From Anagrus nilaparvatae (lineage: Eukaryota; Arthropoda; Insecta; Hymenoptera; Mymaridae), in contig JAKSXM010000040.1 in assembly GCA_022575985.1 (NCBI GenBank), positions 18,308,001 through 18,372,000 of the forward strand: a stretch of DNA of 64,000 nucleotides. Reading direction: 5' to 3'. Below the pieces are notes generated by a model that was not told the DNA's origin, searched no databases, and saw only the letters and a program-made list of their open reading frames with translations. Below, in pieces: positions 36,746 to 47,126 of the stretch; position 1 is the first letter of the stretch; each line of letters begins with the position of its first letter. The translations under genes and the position numbers were made by a program.

Positions 36746-36959
36746 TACCAATAAAATAAAATAAACACTTGATAATCAGTCAATTTAATTTATTATTTTC
36801 TTTAGTTCAAAATCTGAACTACTTTTAATTTTTTTATTTTCATTAATCAATATTAAAAGATGGATAAAATCAATCCAGACAGACATTCCATAAAACACTG
36901 ATTTGTGGCTATTTAAAACAATTTAGAAAGCAAATGATAAAAATCTTAATTTCGATATC

Positions 36960-37180
36960 CAGAATTCAGTATTCACCGTAAATATTATGACAGAGAAGGG
37001 GAAGCTCTTCTATGTTAAGAGAAGGGTTTCTGCTTGAACGGAGTTAGGCGATAGAGGGACCAGTGGGACTACGACTCTTGAGGAGTGTAGTTGAGGTATA
37101 ATATATACATGAATAAATCAAACATGTGATGTTCATAAATCAGACTAGTCGTTATTGTGTTATATATCATTTCTTTATCC
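36960..37180 (+). other. GC-richer block, possible LTR-like end
   Basis: Contains gagaaggggaagctcttc, a stretch with higher GC than its surroundings, then tataatatatacatgaataaatc and a short tail. A TATA-like word with AATAAA close after a GC-richer block resembles the end of some LTRs, but I found no matching repeat upstream. From 37200 to 38980 nothing coding is seen. Confidence 0.25.
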
Positions 37181-39001
37181 CGCTCACCTCCTATATATTT
37201 AATTACTACCTTATGCAGTTTTCTTGGTTGGTAAGCACAGAGTGATTGATTACCAGGAGTTCAGAACAGATGAATCATATATTGTAAACCAAGTGGCGAA
37301 CGTGGTCGTTAATGACGGGACTGTTAGATTAAATTTTTGTGAAAAAATATTTTTTTTTTGCCAAAAATCAAATATTTCGCAAAAATTGAGCAATTTTGAA
37401 ATTAGCGCCATTTTATCCAAAAACATGCTAGGGTAATTTTTTTTTTCTTTCAAAGTTGCCTTTTTGTATGTACTTTAACCTCAATACGCGTAAGTATTCG
37501 TTAGCTTAATTAATTTTAGCTCCATTTTAGGAGCAAGAATGAAAAATACTTAATTTTTAAATTTTTTTACTTTTTGCCGTATTTGGTGTAATTTGCGAAA
37601 TTTTTCGTTCCGTTACGTATTTTATACAAAATTTAACTTTTCCTTTTATTTAGCCATAATATTTTTCTTAAAATTTGGCCTAACCTCAAAAATAACGATA
37701 GCTTAACCAGGCTTAAAATTTTCCTTAAAGCTTATATATTGGCCATAAAAAAATTTCTATGGGACACTGCTTCTAGAGCTCCGAACTCTATATAAAAAAA
37801 GTAGCAGCTTTCAAAAGATTATTTTTTACGAATTTCAAATTTCCAGCCAAGTCACGTGACCAATCCAAAATCTGTCCAAAAATTTGGATTCCGCGGGAAA
37901 TTTTACATAAGGATATATCTTTTCATGTTTTCAAAACCTTTATGTTAAAACAGCGAAATTAGTTAATTTAATTTAAAAATAAAGTATCTTAAAGGTGTAT
38001 ATATAAAGTTTAGGGGTATTTGAGGTGATAAATGACCAAATTTGCCCTTTTACAACGATAACCATCTCAATCCATCCATAAAACGAAAGAAAATAACTTT
38101 GTTGTAGAGGTTGTATGAAATAAATACACAATATAATTATATTTATAAACAATAAGTGAATCTTTATTAAGCAGTTACAAAATGCACGTCTTTACCTTTA
38201 GACGAATCTAAGGAAACTAAAAAATAGAGGGGAGAAGTACATAAATCAATTGGATATTTTTAACATATATTTGAATTAATTGCAAATTTACAACATGCTA
38301 TTTTTTGCAACCACCTTTGTAAAAAAAAATGTATCTGATTCTTCTACCTTTTGTACACCTTTTCTGAAGGGTTATACACCAATTAATGTCTTATTTAAAA
38401 TTCTGATTAATAACTAAGAAAGTTGTTATTTTCTATCAATACTTTTGAAATAAAATCTTAATTAATATGTTGTGTAAGCGCTCCTGGTGATACTATTGGC
38501 TTATTTCTGCGGGCCTATTGGACTTCGGGACGCATGTCTCAATGTTGTTAAAGAGAGTCTTAGTGTTATTTTTTTTATTTAAGACTAAAAACGTCACATA
38601 GTAACCGTATCACTTCTAGCTGGAAGACCGCAAGCATAATTATTACAAAGATCCCTTACAAAATTTTATCTAACATTGTATGCCTATATGTCCTTACAAG
38701 CATAAATCCGGCACTACCTGAAAGGCGGCACTTATCAAAATCTGTAAAGCGTTATATTACTTAAATTTAATTCTCCAATAAATTTAAAAATTTTTTATTG
38801 AATCTTTTCCTTTTCTATCATTTTTATATATTTTACAATGACTTTTAATTATTGTTATTATTAAATTAAACACGTTGCAAACCCTTTTTTTTTTATTTTT
38901 TATTTAGCACTCTAATTAAATTTAACTAATTTTGCAGTTAATAAAATAAAAATAACTATTTTTTTTTTTCGTTATTTTCAGTAACATCTAGAGGTGTTCT
39001 T

Positions 39002-40582
39002 ATGAAGATAGTAAAGACTATCATTATGGAACATCGAGCAATAGGTTTTAATTCAATTTCAAAACAGGAAAATAAAAAAACAATAAACGATATTACTATT
39101 AATGACCTTAACGAAGACTGTTTGTTAAAAATTTTTACATACATAGATATCAGGGACAGGTTAATACTTGAAGACGTCAATCAAAGATGGAAGGCCGTTT
39201 TAAAAAGATCGTGGAATTGCGTTCGGTGTCTTGACATGGAGTCGACGATATTAAAAAAAAGTAACAACTATAAGATCAGAGACAACGCACAGCAAGAGAA
39301 TTCTTCATTTATATTAAAGATTTTGCAAAGATGTTCCGATAAAGTTAACTGTCTAAAAATAGTTAATTGTTTTAGTAAATTTAATTTTGTGATGATAGAA
39401 AATAAATTTTTAATTGTTTGTCAAAATGTAACTTGTTTGATAATTCATGATTCCAAAATAAATTGCGATGTCATTGATAAATTAATCTCTAACTGTAGAA
39501 ATTTAGAAACTTTATCCTTACAAAATATCTTTGGAGTTAACAAATTGTTTAAAAAAAGACGTTTCAATACGACTATAAGAGAATTTGAAATGATTAAATG
39601 CATTCAAATGTCCAACGAAAGTGAATTTTCTAAATTTATATCAAATTTAAAGAATTTGAATAAATTGGTCGTAGAAGAAAAGGTTGGATTTGTAATTGAT
39701 AATAGCAACTGCAACAATTTAACAGATTTGACTGTTATAGGTTCTAGGTTGAATTTGTTAAATGAAAATTTTTGTCAATTTTTATGTAAGCAAAAAAATT
39801 TGCTTAAACTTTGTATAAAATATGGTTTGTTTGATCAATCGATTTTAGCTAAATTTCCAATATCAAATTTACAAGAATTGTCGATTGATTTAAACTATAA
39901 TAGTAATTTAGAATTAAATATGATTCGGTCTTTAAAATATTTTAATAATTTAAAAATTTTGATATGCAATTTTGAAAAACCTCAAAGTTTTAATAATTAT
40001 ATTTTAAAAATAATCCTTTATTCATTAGCAAAATGTTTGAAAAAACTTGAATTTAATTTTAGAACATTTGATTTTTCGTTCCACGAATCAATACATTATG
40101 AAGATTTTGAATGTTTAGAGAATATAGAAGAATTGACTCTCGATGCAGCACAAATTTACAAAAACTTGAGTGGATTAAAGTTTCTATTAGACACTGTAAC
40201 TAAATTTAGTAATTTAAGATTGTTAAAAATTTGTAATTTATATATAACCGGTGCTGATATAATGCGATTAACAGGACTTTGTAATTTAGATAAACTGTGC
40301 ATCACATCGGATTATATGTGCAATAAGAACTTATCAAACGAACAGTTAATTCATTTTCTTTATAAAGTAAAAGAATTAAAACAATTGACACTTGAAAATT
40401 TTTGCAACTTATCACTTGAAAGGTTAACCTTCTTAATCGATGAAAGAAGTCATGTTTATAACTACCGTGAGTTAAAAATACATGAAAAAAAATTTTGGAA
40501 AAAAAATGGGATACATTTTTGTGATGTGAATTCCGATGTTCATCAATGTGTATCATTTTATGTAACAATTAAAAACTTATAA
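39002..40582 (+). CDS. F-box / leucine-rich protein A
   Basis: A single large exon of 526 codons. An acceptor (gttattttcag, exon from 38982) lies just before the ATG, and the frame is open back to it, so a short first coding exon may exist, as in the F-box gene at 62448. Residues about 33-72 form an F-box (INDLNEDCLLKIFTYIDIRD, then VNQRWKAVLKRSW). The rest is a series of leucine-rich segments (NLETLSLQN, NLTDLTVIGSRL, NLQELSIDL, NLDKLCITS). F-box proteins bring substrates to SCF ubiquitin ligases through SKP1, and the leucine-rich part would bind the substrate. It is diverged from well-known FBXL proteins. Poly(A) signals follow at about 40680 (aataaa). Confidence 0.8.
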   Translation: MKIVKTIIMEHRAIGFNSISKQENKKTINDITINDLNEDCLLKIFTYIDIRDRLILEDVNQRWKAVLKRSWNCVRCLDMESTILKKSNNYKIRDNAQQENSSFILKILQRCSDKVNCLKIVNCFSKFNFVMIENKFLIVCQNVTCLIIHDSKINCDVIDKLISNCRNLETLSLQNIFGVNKLFKKRRFNTTIREFEMIKCIQMSNESEFSKFISNLKNLNKLVVEEKVGFVIDNSNCNNLTDLTVIGSRLNLLNENFCQFLCKQKNLLKLCIKYGLFDQSILAKFPISNLQELSIDLNYNSNLELNMIRSLKYFNNLKILICNFEKPQSFNNYILKIILYSLAKCLKKLEFNFRTFDFSFHESIHYEDFECLENIEELTLDAAQIYKNLSGLKFLLDTVTKFSNLRLLKICNLYITGADIMRLTGLCNLDKLCITSDYMCNKNLSNEQLIHFLYKVKELKQLTLENFCNLSLERLTFLIDERSHVYNYRELKIHEKKFWKKNGIHFCDVNSDVHQCVSFYVTIKNL

Positions 40583-42530
40583 TTTTTATTTTATATAACA
40601 ATGTGATCTTTGACCACCTATTATTATGATTATTTTATTATTTTTTTGTTATTGATATGGTTCTTTTGTATGTTAATTAAATAAAGCAAAAATACATAAA
40701 AAAACTATTTATTTTTGTTATATGGTTCCCATAGTCATTTTGATAATTAATTAAAAAGCATAATTAAAGTATAATTTTAATTTACATGCCATGCTGCATC
40801 ACGATTCAACAAATATCACAAATAAGACTTTAAATAAGACTTTTAACGAAGTAAACGCATCCTTTTAAAAAGAAATAATAAAATTTATTTGTTTCATTTA
40901 CTTACAATTAAATCACAATAAATTCTTTGCTTTTTAAATACTCAAGTTATATATTTAAAAAGAGGCGTCAAGTTTATACATTTTTCCGAAATAAAATATA
41001 TTTAAATACAGGTTCTTTTTTTTTGTCATTAATCAAGCATTTTAGAGTTTTTTATTTGATAAAGTAAGTAAGGATGGTTTACTTTTATCTTATTAAAAAA
41101 TAAACACTCACAAAAAAGAGCCTTTCTTTTGTAACTGTACTTTAAATAACCCACGAAAGAAGTATAAAACTAAAAAGCAAAATCACAAGTTATTAAAAGT
41201 AAAAACTTCATAATCTTATGGTTAGTGTATTCGTGTAAGCATATCAAGTTGTCGATAGGAATAAAATAATTATATATATTATATATATTTTATTGAATCT
41301 TATAACCCACCTAAAAAGTATGATTGTTATTTATTTATTTTCAAAGCTAACACAGTACTTTTCAATTATATAGCTCATTTTCATTTTTTTTGCAAAAATA
41401 GATTTCAAAAAAATAATATAAAAATCTTGTTTTAGTGCTGTAATTTTTAGAAAACATAAAGTAAAAACTTTTTTTATCAAAGGATCAACTTGTTATTGTC
41501 ATAAAATGTCAGTAAAATTATAAAATTTTTATTATTGTGCTTTTTACCGATTATTTCTTGAGGTATAAAAAAGTATTTTTATTTTTTTGTTAATAAATAC
41601 GAAATTTTTGGTCATATTTTAAACTAAAATAGCATCTAAAACATTAATTTAAGGTTAAATAGCTGTTGGTACGTTTAAAATTAAGTGAAATACAAACTTA
41701 AAAAAAAAAGGAAATAAAAATCCATGCACTTATTTTGCTTAAAATACCAAGTTCTTAATAGGAACGGTAAAGGCTTTTTAGGGGAACGGTAAAGGCTTTT
41801 TTGTCATATTTTAGCCAGAAATTTTTTTTTAAACTTAAAATTATGTTAATTTTTATGGTGTATGATCGACAACTTTTTGAAATACAAACTTTAAGACAAA
41901 AAAATTTGTAAATTCTTACTTCAATCGGTATATACGACCACGTGACACTATTTTTGCAAAAAAAAATGAAAATGAGCGATATTTTAACATTCCTCAATAG
42001 AAAAACATTTTCTTTTTAATTATTTTACGCAAAAATTTACTGAAATCGAAAATTTACATATAACATGTACAAAATTAAATATTTTTTTTTCTTTCTAAAA
42101 AAGACCACTTTTACTTAAAAAATATTAGGTTATGTAGATGTAAAGTTTGTGATTGCAATTTTTTTGTTAAAAATCATATTACAATTATCACGTAATTTTC
42201 TTAAACCTATTTGAATATATATTTGAAAACTTAATGCAGTTAAACGTGAAAATGTGTTTTGCAAAAACAAAATTGCTATAAATTTTTTTAAGAAATAGTT
42301 AAACATTAAAAGTTTTGATTGTGAAATTTTTTTAACACACCAAAGTCAAAATTTATCCAATAAGCCATTTTGCGTCTGTAGGCTATTTCTGGATTAACAT
42401 TCGCAATCTTGATACCACACATGATTGTTGTTACATCTAATTGTCCTTAGCATTCATTGGAAAGTAATGTAAATTTTGAAGAAAAAAAAAATTTTATATT
42501 TTTCGAAATTTTTCGCCCGAATCACATTAT
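40583..42530. other. intergenic between F-box genes
   Basis: AT-rich sequence without recognisable frames or clear repeats, apart from a short direct repeat at 41760-41795 (ggaacggtaaaggcttttt twice, 23 bp apart). A few long-looking frames here have no domain. Confidence 0.4.
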
Positions 42531-42539
42531 TGCACAGAT

Positions 42540-43178
42540 TTATCGAATTAATTTACTAATGTAAATCGGCAAAGTATCGTTCACGGAATCTACTTCTATA
42601 AATTGTGACGTATTCAATTTAAAATTTGGGTTTTTGCTTAAATCAATATTTTCAATATCAATATTTGTATGAAACGCATTAACGTTCAGTACGACATTAT
42701 TTTGTCGTTTTCTAGTAGCATTCATAGCGGTAATTACCAGCTCATTAGTTATTTTTGTCGTATATGAAATATCCAAATATTCAAGCCTTGGACAATTTTC
42801 TATCACTGCAGAAAATTTATTTGAAATATTGGTACATTTGGAGAGGTCCAAAATTTTTATACTTTTACTGTTAGCCATACAGAAGAAAGATTTTTCGGTA
42901 ATTTTGGCTACGCTTCGAGCGTATAAGCACTCAAGTCTCGCTAATGAAGTTACAGATCGCATTCCTGAGTCTGACACATCTAAAGAGTAACTTATGTCTA
43001 TAACTTTTAAAAAAATACACTTTTTACAAATGATATTGAGAAAATTGTCGTCAATTGAAAAATTTAAGGATGCGTCTAAAACTTCCAAATTATTAAACTT
43101 TGAAGAAGAAGTCCAGTACTTCATAGTAATGCAGTTCGATATTCGCATTTGCAAAACTTTCAAATTACAAAAATTCAT
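42540..43178 (-). pseudogene. truncated copy of F-box protein C (leucine-rich half)
   Basis: 212 codons that match residues ~245-452 of the gene at 45240-46598 at about 97% identity, including LEVLDASLNF, SIKILDLSKCTNIS and LEYLDISYTTKIT. The copy has no F-box. Similarity ends near 43190, just 45 bp before the ATG of a plus-strand F-box gene. The parental stop is changed, so the frame runs three codons further (LIR). There is no internal stop, so the duplication is recent. It is probably not expressed as a functional F-box protein, but antisense RNA across the neighbouring promoter is possible. Confidence 0.75.
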
Positions 43179-43234
43179 AACATTTTCTCGATTTTTTTTA
43201 AGCTAAATAAATTATTTTTTTTTGTTACAGAATC

Positions 43235-44443
43235 ATGAATATCTTAAATGACGACTGTTTAATTCATATTTTTGAATATTTACCCATTGTTAAGAAGCTG
43301 GAAATTGAAGCTGTATGTAAACGATGGTATAAAGCTCTACAACTAAGTTGGCGAAATACAAAAATTTTCAGCATTTATAATGAAAGTCTGACAGTGGACC
43401 GTAGACAGTTTAATGCAGCCTTATGTCATAAAATTTTAAAAAAAATTCAAAAGACAGTGAAAAGCTTAAATATCGATGTTTCGGAAGTGACATCCGACAT
43501 TTCTAGTTATGAAAAACTGTTGAAATACGATTTCAAAACTCTGATTCATGTAGGACTTTCAAAATCATGTTTAACCTTTACAAACCAATTATTAGAAAGA
43601 GTGTTAGAATGCTCTGAAAATATAAACTTCATAGAACTTATAGATGTAGAGGTTGATACCAAGAGTTTTAACAAGTTTAGGAAACCACAGAAGTTAAAAA
43701 CATTGTATTTAAAGGACTGCAGAATTGTAAATACAATCAATGATTTGACAAAAAACTTAAAAAATCTGAAATGTTTAGTTATTTATGAGGAAACCAACCA
43801 ATTTTTGAACAACTTGATTCGATCATTAGATTTAAATGATATTGGTAATATTGAATTATTAGATATACAACACAACGGAGAAGATTGGATTAATTTCTTG
43901 CCAAATTTAGTTTCTTTTTTAAATAAACAACAAAAATTATATGAACTAAAGATGGAAGTCGTAACAGCAAATTTTAATTGTTCATCAATAAGACCATTAA
44001 ATAGTTTAAAAAATTTAAGCATATGTAACGATGGGGAATTAACTGATAATGTTATTTCACTACCCATTCCATTATTATTTAACTTAAAATTTTTGGAAAT
44101 CAATACATATTTTGTTGACCATAATTTTTTTGTGATCTTAGGAAGAAATTTAAATAATCATGTCAGTGAAATATTTGTAACTTTCCGCGAGGTTATAAAT
44201 ATTCCAAATTTTGAATCCAATGTTCAATACAATTTCCAAAATTTCAAGAATCTAAAAACAATTTCGATAAGGTGCCCTAATGAAACTGAAATTGCTGCAA
44301 AAATCATGGAGGCAATTGTTCAAGACGTAATGTCAATCTGTGACCCCAAAAATATTTTCATTTCTGAAAATGAATTTTTAAATACTCAAATTATTGCTGC
44401 TGGGTGTCTGAAAAATATTCTCAATACTAAGAAAGAATCCTAA
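43235..44443 (+). CDS. F-box / leucine-rich protein B1
   Basis: 402 codons from ATG 43235, placed 4 nt after a good acceptor (tttttttttgttacag). The F-box is at residues 3-39 (LNDDCLIHIFEYLPIVKKLE, VCKRWYKALQLSW). The remainder has irregular leucine-rich segments (KLKTLYLKDCRIV, NLKCLVIYEE, LKNLSICND, LKFLEINTYFVD, NLKTISIRCPNE). It is a clear paralogue of the gene at 51106-52371: both share ELIDVEVD/ELIYVNFD, LxMEVV and the NLxxxSIRCP ending. Likely an SCF substrate receptor. Aataaa signals follow at about 44486. Confidence 0.8.
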   Translation: MNILNDDCLIHIFEYLPIVKKLEIEAVCKRWYKALQLSWRNTKIFSIYNESLTVDRRQFNAALCHKILKKIQKTVKSLNIDVSEVTSDISSYEKLLKYDFKTLIHVGLSKSCLTFTNQLLERVLECSENINFIELIDVEVDTKSFNKFRKPQKLKTLYLKDCRIVNTINDLTKNLKNLKCLVIYEETNQFLNNLIRSLDLNDIGNIELLDIQHNGEDWINFLPNLVSFLNKQQKLYELKMEVVTANFNCSSIRPLNSLKNLSICNDGELTDNVISLPIPLLFNLKFLEINTYFVDHNFFVILGRNLNNHVSEIFVTFREVINIPNFESNVQYNFQNFKNLKTISIRCPNETEIAAKIMEAIVQDVMSICDPKNIFISENEFLNTQIIAAGCLKNILNTKKES

Positions 44444-45239
44444 GTAAATTAATTTCGAAAAAGGTAACTATATTAAAATTTCAAGAATAAATAAAAACTT
44501 ATTTAACATTGTAACTTTGTAAGAATAAATTCATGTAATTTTATTTTTTAAGTAATAATAATCATAGGTTATATTTTTGTTTTATTCTGAATACTTTTCC
44601 TTTTTAAATTAAATTATGTAAAATGTTTTCTTAAAATGTGTTTACGTTTTGAATAAATATTATGGTAAGAATTTATGTATTTACAAAGCCGTATAGAAGC
44701 ATGTTCATATATATTCATAAATTTAAGACAAAAAAATGTAGAGGAGGCTTTAAATTATTATTGTTAATTTTAAGAAAAATTGAATAGTTTTTATGCAATG
44801 AAGCGTTGAGTACGTTAACAAGATAAAATAGAACATTTGATATTATTGAATAAGCCTAAATAAACTTTTAACTCTCATCTAGATACATAAATAATTTCTT
44901 TTTTCTATCCAAACTCTAAATTTTAGTTTTCATTTTTGCAAATTGATCAGAAAGTTTTATATTTCATTAGCAAATTTTTTCTATTCGTAAAACTGATTAA
45001 TTAGCAATTTGAATCATAAAAATCGGTCAAAAATCTTATTTCGTCGACGAAATATATTACAAAGTTTTTATACTCTTTGGATGTTATTACAATGTTGAGA
45101 AAAATAAATAAAAAAAAGGTTTGCATTAAATTATCCTAGGATCTAATTTTAATCCACTTTGCAATAAATTTCTCACCTTATATATTAAACGCTAAAATTT
45201 TTTTCTACAATAATTTCATCGCACAGAGATTTATCAAAT

Positions 45240-46598
45240 TCATTTACTTATGTAAATTGGTAAAGTATCATTCACAGAATCTACTTCTATAAATTTTGAC
45301 GTATTCAATTTAAAATTTGGGTTTTTGCTTAATTCAATATTTTCAATATCAATATTTGTATGAAACGCATTAACGTTCAGTACGACATTATTTTGTCTTT
45401 TTCTAGTAGCATTCATAGCGATAATTACCAGCTGATTAGTTATTTTTGTCGTATATGAAATATCCAAATATTCAAGCCTTGGACAATTTTCTATCACTGC
45501 AGAAAATTTATTTGAAATATTGGTACATTTGCAGAGGTCCAAAATTTTTATACTTTTACTGTTAGCCATACAGAAGAAAGATTTTTCGGTAATTTTAGCT
45601 ACGCTTCGAGCGTATAAGCACTCAAGTCTCGCTAATGAAGTTACAGATCGCATTCCTAAGTCTGACACATCTAAAGAGTAACTTATGTCTATAACTTTTA
45701 AAAAAATACACTTTTTACAAATGATATTGAGAAAATTGTCGTCAATTAAAAAATTTAAAGATGCGTCTAAAACTTCCAAATTATTAAAGTTTGAAGAAGA
45801 AGTCCAGTACTTCATAGTAATGCAGTTTGATATTCGCATTTGCAAAACTTTCAAATTACAAAAATGCATCAAATTTTTTCGATTTTTTTCAAACTTTGTT
45901 TCTTTTTCGAAATTGCTGTTATTTAATAAAAAACATTCGTGACAAAATATTAGTCTCATAATGCAAAGATTCTTCAAATGCAATGTTGCTTCCAAAATAT
46001 TGCATAATTTGCAATAAGTTAGGAAAATTTCTGACACTGAGTGTTCGTTCAAATTTGACAATATCTGAAAGTTCATTGTTGATTTTGATATTTTTAAAAC
46101 TTTCAAAGTTTTTTGTTTCAAGAAAAGTTTTTTTAGTTCAATTTCATGCTGCCAGTTTAATCCAGTAAGATTTAATTCCTTTAAAGCATCAACTTTGTCA
46201 TTTAAATTTCTTATATCCAAGGGCGAAAGATTGATTTTCGATGCATCGATAACCGTTAAATTAGGGCAATATTTTGAAACACATGATAATAAATTTTGAC
46301 ACGATTTATTTATTATCGGCCCGTTGAAATTGATTTCATTCAAATATTTTCCACTTCTTTTCAAAACGCTTAATAACGTAAAGATATTTTCGTCCGTTAG
46401 ACTTGTAAAATTCTTACCACTCACTGTCCAAGTTTTAAAATCAAAATCCAGTTTTTTAAAATCGTACCACGAGTCCTTACTTAAAGATTGCCAACGACTG
46501 CAAACTCTTTCCAATTTAATTCTTTCTGCGATAGGTAGGAGCCGAAAAATAATCTGCAAACAGTAATCGTTTAAGTCACTAATGCTAACGTTATTCAT
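45240..46598 (-). CDS. F-box / leucine-rich protein C
   Basis: 452 codons in one exon. The ATG at 46598 is preceded 4 nt upstream by a tttttag-type acceptor, so a 5' exon is likely. The F-box is at residues 7-44 (ISDLNDYCLQIIFRLLPIAE, VCSRWQSLSKDSW). From about residue 90 there are 25-27-residue leucine-rich repeats of the cysteine-containing FBXL type (CPNLTVIDASKINLS, CPRLEYLDISYTTKIT, SIKILDLCKCTNIS). These are the most regular repeats among the window's F-box proteins. The 3' half has been copied to 42540-43178. Confidence 0.85.
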   Translation of the reverse strand: MNNVSISDLNDYCLQIIFRLLPIAERIKLERVCSRWQSLSKDSWYDFKKLDFDFKTWTVSGKNFTSLTDENIFTLLSVLKRSGKYLNEINFNGPIINKSCQNLLSCVSKYCPNLTVIDASKINLSPLDIRNLNDKVDALKELNLTGLNWQHEIELKKLFLKQKTLKVLKISKSTMNFQILSNLNEHSVSEIFLTYCKLCNILEATLHLKNLCIMRLIFCHECFLLNNSNFEKETKFEKNRKNLMHFCNLKVLQMRISNCITMKYWTSSSNFNNLEVLDASLNFLIDDNFLNIICKKCIFLKVIDISYSLDVSDLGMRSVTSLARLECLYARSVAKITEKSFFCMANSKSIKILDLCKCTNISNKFSAVIENCPRLEYLDISYTTKITNQLVIIAMNATRKRQNNVVLNVNAFHTNIDIENIELSKNPNFKLNTSKFIEVDSVNDTLPIYISK

Positions 46599-47126
46599 CG
46601 CACTAAAATTTTTTTACACTTATCGGAATAGAAATCTACAACGTGAATGCTTATTCTTGAAAATTTTACCATCTATAATCTTCACAATGGTGATATGTAA
46701 TGCGTAACATTTTCTAGGGTTCACTAAAGCTAGTTCTCCTATGACTTTTTAATATCTGTGGAATTAATTCCGACACGAATGCGTCAATTTGAAATATGCA
46801 AATGCTTGGTTAATTTTGCTATTTAAGTTAAGACTTAGTTATGACGTACGACATACTGAATATTTCGTAGCACAACATAGTTTTTCACTTTTATGAAAGC
46901 TAAATCAATGACTCAAGAACGTCTTAAGTCCTCTATGAAGATTAATAGGTCATTAAGAATTGAAAAAGAATTAGACAACTCAACAGTAAGGAAGCAGTTA
47001 CAGTAACTTTCTCTTAAAATATTAGATAACAAGAGAATTAAGTAAAGAAGAATTTTAGTTCGTAACTGCTTCTTCGATAAACTCACTGTTAATTGGGCCA
47101 GAACGCCAAAGACAAAATCGTAAGCA

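Noticed and set aside
34990..37180. Complete LTR retrotransposon around the basic protein
   Set aside because: The left end (tgttacacccc) and the GC-richer right block look LTR-like, but no matching direct repeats, no primer-binding site and no protease, RT or integrase were found.
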